From Chloroflexota bacterium (GTDB taxonomy: Bacteria; Chloroflexota; Anaerolineae; Promineifilales; Promineifilaceae), in NCBI GenBank assembly GCA_024278255.1, contig JAJRTP010000351.1, positions 1 through 7,243 on the forward strand: a DNA stretch of 7,243 bases. The letters are read 5' to 3'. Below, piece by piece: positions 6,310-7,243 of this stretch. How positions within the stretch are numbered: position 1 is the stretch's first letter; each line of letters starts with the position of its first letter. Both the position numbers and the translations under genes were made by a program. Below the pieces are notes generated by a model that was given only the letters and a program-made list of their open reading frames with translations, was not told the origin of the DNA and ran no database searches.

Positions 6310-6714
6310 ATGATCAAAAAAATCAACCATGTAGCGATTGTTGTGCCGGAATTGGCTGACGCCCAAAAATTTTGGGTGGAAGCATTAGGTTTGGAATTGG
6401 GCGGCGTGGAACAAATCCCGGCGGAAGGGGTGGAGATTGCTTTTTTGCCGGTGGGCGACAGTGAAATTGAACTGATTAGCCCCACTGTAGCTGACAGCGG
6501 CGTAGCCCGTTATCTGGAAAAACGAGGGCCGGGAATGCACCACATCTGCCTGGAAGTAGATGATATTGAAGGGACGTTAGCCCGGCTGAAAGCGGCCGAA
6601 ATCCCTTTAATCAACGAAGAACCTGTGGTCAATGAAAACGGGACCCGTTATGCGTTCATTCACCCCAAAGGGGCCAATGGCGTATTGGTGGAACTGTATG
6701 AATTGCCGCAATAA
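6310..6714 (+). CDS. mce: Methylmalonyl-CoA epimerase (VOC family)
   Basis: A 134-residue protein of the usual family length. It interconverts (S)- and (R)-methylmalonyl-CoA in the cytoplasm, linking propionyl-CoA carboxylase to methylmalonyl-CoA mutase. Two VOC beta-alpha-beta-beta-beta modules are visible: residues 1-57 (KINHVAIVVPELADAQKFW to EIELISP) and 74-132 (PGMHHICLEVDDI to VLVELYE). Likely metal ligands by family analogy are His7, Glu54 (Gln in the Propionibacterium enzyme), one of the His77-His78 pair, and Glu128. GPGMHHICLEVDD and HPKGANGVLVEL are characteristic of epimerases rather than glyoxalase I. The start is fixed by the GAGGA site seven bases upstream. It is the last gene of the plus-strand run. 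The mutase, carboxylase and meaB are not in the window, so the pathway assignment rests on the protein alone; another VOC isomerase is possible but less likely. Confidence 0.9.
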   Translation: MIKKINHVAIVVPELADAQKFWVEALGLELGGVEQIPAEGVEIAFLPVGDSEIELISPTVADSGVARYLEKRGPGMHHICLEVDDIEGTLARLKAAEIPLINEEPVVNENGTRYAFIHPKGANGVLVELYELPQ

Positions 6715-6745
6715 ACCAGACCTATTTTGCAAAACCTATCTGGTT
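6714..6745 (+). terminator. Possible weak stem-loop after the epimerase gene
   Basis: AACCAGA (6714-6720) pairs with TCTGGTT (6739-6745), a 7-bp stem starting at the last base of the stop codon. The loop contains the palindrome TTTTGCAAAA (6725-6734) between two CCTAT copies. There is no following T-run, so it would be a poor intrinsic terminator; a role in 3'-end protection is equally possible. Confidence 0.3.
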
Positions 6746-6752
6746 CTTGTGC

Positions 6753-6825
6753 TGACAATTTGACAAATGTCACAAATTCCCTATGACATTCGGCACTTTT
6801 CTGTTTTGTCCAAACCGCGTATTAT
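6753..6825 (+). promoter_or_regulatory. Possible control region: repeated TGACA sites and a TATTAT box
   Basis: TGACA occurs directly at 6753-6757, 6761-6765 and 6784-6788, and inverted as TGTCA at 6768-6772, giving the dyad TGACA-AA-TGTCA (6761-6772). A good -10-like TATTAT lies at 6820-6825 but with no clear -35 at 17 bases. This AT-richer stretch after the last gene could be the promoter and operator of a downstream transcript. I see no protein gene here. Confidence 0.25.
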
Positions 6826-6911
6826 CATGGTAGAAATCGCCATTAAAAACAAAATAGTTCGAGTCAAAACAAAGGTGTTCATAGGTTTATCTTGACAGCA
6901 GTCTTGTGGGA

Positions 6912-6940
6912 TTGCTTCAGTAGCCTAAGTTGAGTATAGC
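6912..6940 (+). promoter_or_regulatory. Low-confidence promoter candidate within the hairpin cluster
   Basis: TTGCTT (6912-6917), 17 bases, TATAGC (6935-6940): the same form as the candidate at 444-472. If used, transcription would start near 6947 and would leave out the 5' strand of P1. Nearby TTGACA (6892-6897) is a perfect -35 but has no acceptable -10 at 16-18 bases. Confidence 0.2.
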
Positions 6941-7110
6941 AAGTTGTACTCGAAACCTAAGTTTTGATGGCGATAATTGCCTCACAAGATAGTAGTTGCG
7001 GGGGGCAGCCGATATTCCGCCAGGAATATGCAGCGAGTTGTTGAATCGGGTTGTTGTAAACAGGTGCCCTGCCTAGTTTACTTCACAGGTTATACGTTTA
7101 CTTCCATGTG

Positions 7111-7143
7111 AAGGGCCGAGCTAGTCTCGGCTCTTCTCTATTT
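7111..7143 (+). terminator. Intrinsic terminator
   Basis: AAGGGCCGAG (7111-7120) pairs with CTCGGCTCTT (7126-7135): ten pairs including one G-U, with loop CTAGT, followed by the pyrimidine-rich tail CTCTATTT (7136-7143). This is the best intrinsic terminator in the window, 400 bases after the epimerase stop, so it probably ends a separate transcript. Its 5' arm shares three bases with the preceding hairpin. Confidence 0.6.
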
Positions 7144-7208
7144 AACGAGTATTTCAGCTATTTTCCCAGACAAATTGAAGACTTTACTGAAAAAAAGGTT
7201 AATTTCAC

Positions 7209-7243
7209 CGCAGAGACGCAGAGAACACAGAGATTTTTCTCTG
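7209..7243. repeat. CAGAGA-type short tandem repeat, cut by the right edge
   Basis: CAGAGA occurs at 7211-7216, 7219-7224 and 7228-7233 (periods 8 and 9), the first two as CGCAGAGA. CAGAG (7228-7232) then faces CTCTG (7239-7243), a hairpin start at the window edge. Sequences of the ACCGCAGAGACGCAGAG kind recur between genes in many environmental bacterial genomes. The region 7144-7208 before it is AT-rich and shows nothing I can name. Confidence 0.75.

Larger units (their letters stand above)
6901..7143 (+). ncRNA. Candidate structured RNA or long leader ending in an intrinsic terminator
   Basis: No open frame of note, but a run of stems. P1: 6902-6910 pairs with 6980-6989 (seven pairs, then two GC pairs past a bulged base), enclosing a hairpin 6930-6936/6947-6953. 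Then ATATTCC/GGAATAT with loop GCCA (7012-7029); GTAAAC/GTTTAC extended by three inner pairs (7056-7081); CTTCACA..TGTGAAG with two more GC pairs (7081-7113); and the terminator at 7111-7135. So many stems on one strand before a terminator suggest a small RNA or a cis-regulatory leader for a gene beyond the right edge. I looked for tmRNA, RNase P, SRP, T-box and TPP signatures and saw none. 6S RNA cannot be excluded, although the two ends do not pair. The 5' end is uncertain. Confidence 0.42.

Noticed and set aside
6786..6894. Tiny open frames in the non-coding tail (16 residues near 6784; 22 residues from ATG 6827)
   Set aside because: No ribosome-binding site, no recognisable motif, and lengths expected by chance.
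6892..6920. TTGACA at 6892 as a promoter -35
   Set aside because: At spacings of 16-18 the -10 position reads GCTTCA, CTTCAG or TTCAGT, none acceptable.
6901..7143. Firm assignment as 6S RNA or tmRNA
   Set aside because: Ends do not pair as a closing stem, and no tag frame or tRNA-like end is visible; only a vague likeness in short segments, so the call is left as an unassigned RNA candidate.

Overview
The window is about 7.2 kb of a dense bacterial chromosome of moderately high GC. It looks like an uncultured or environmental Chloroflexota (Anaerolineae-like) lineage. That placement is inference, from the gene types, the intein-bearing PcrA-type helicase, heptamer-like intergenic repeats and a strongly over-represented palindromic octamer (ACGGCCGT, 11 copies). 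No marker gene settles it.

Layout: a HAD-IIA phosphatase runs off the left edge on the minus strand (1-365). It is divergent from a plus-strand run of four genes: a secreted or membrane-anchored S33-type alpha/beta hydrolase with four C-terminal membrane segments (502-2499), a PcrA/UvrD-type DNA helicase (2542-5463), a YacP-like NYN-domain nuclease with an unusual three-repeat C-terminal tail (5526-6299), and methylmalonyl-CoA epimerase (6310-6714). Gaps are 42, 62 and 10 bases, so co-transcription is plausible. The functions do not form one pathway: peptide hydrolysis, DNA repair and replication, RNA turnover, and propionyl/methylmalonyl-CoA metabolism. The last ~530 bases hold no convincing protein gene. 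They contain a cluster of RNA-like hairpins ending in a good intrinsic terminator, and then the start of another simple-repeat block.

The most interesting locus is inside the helicase. An intein of 208 residues (3286-3909) interrupts helicase motif III exactly between GDSDQ and SIYRWRGA. All splicing blocks are present but no homing endonuclease is recognisable. In the endonuclease position sits an in-frame array of four near-perfect hairpins (3508-3631), built as two copies of one two-hairpin unit in inverted orientation. Between the copies the stems differ by seven compensatory base-pair swaps, while the loops and the 12-base linker are almost unchanged. This points to selection on folded DNA or RNA rather than on the encoded peptide. 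It resembles a REP/BIME-like or Rickettsia-palindromic-element-like mobile sequence lodged in a coding region.

Two of the intercistronic gaps are filled by simple repeats of about 7-8 bases: AATTACC type before the helicase, and TGTTCAG/CTGAACA type, folding into a long hairpin, before the NYN gene. Neither of those two genes has a visible Shine-Dalgarno sequence. The S33 and epimerase genes, which lack such repeats, do have one.
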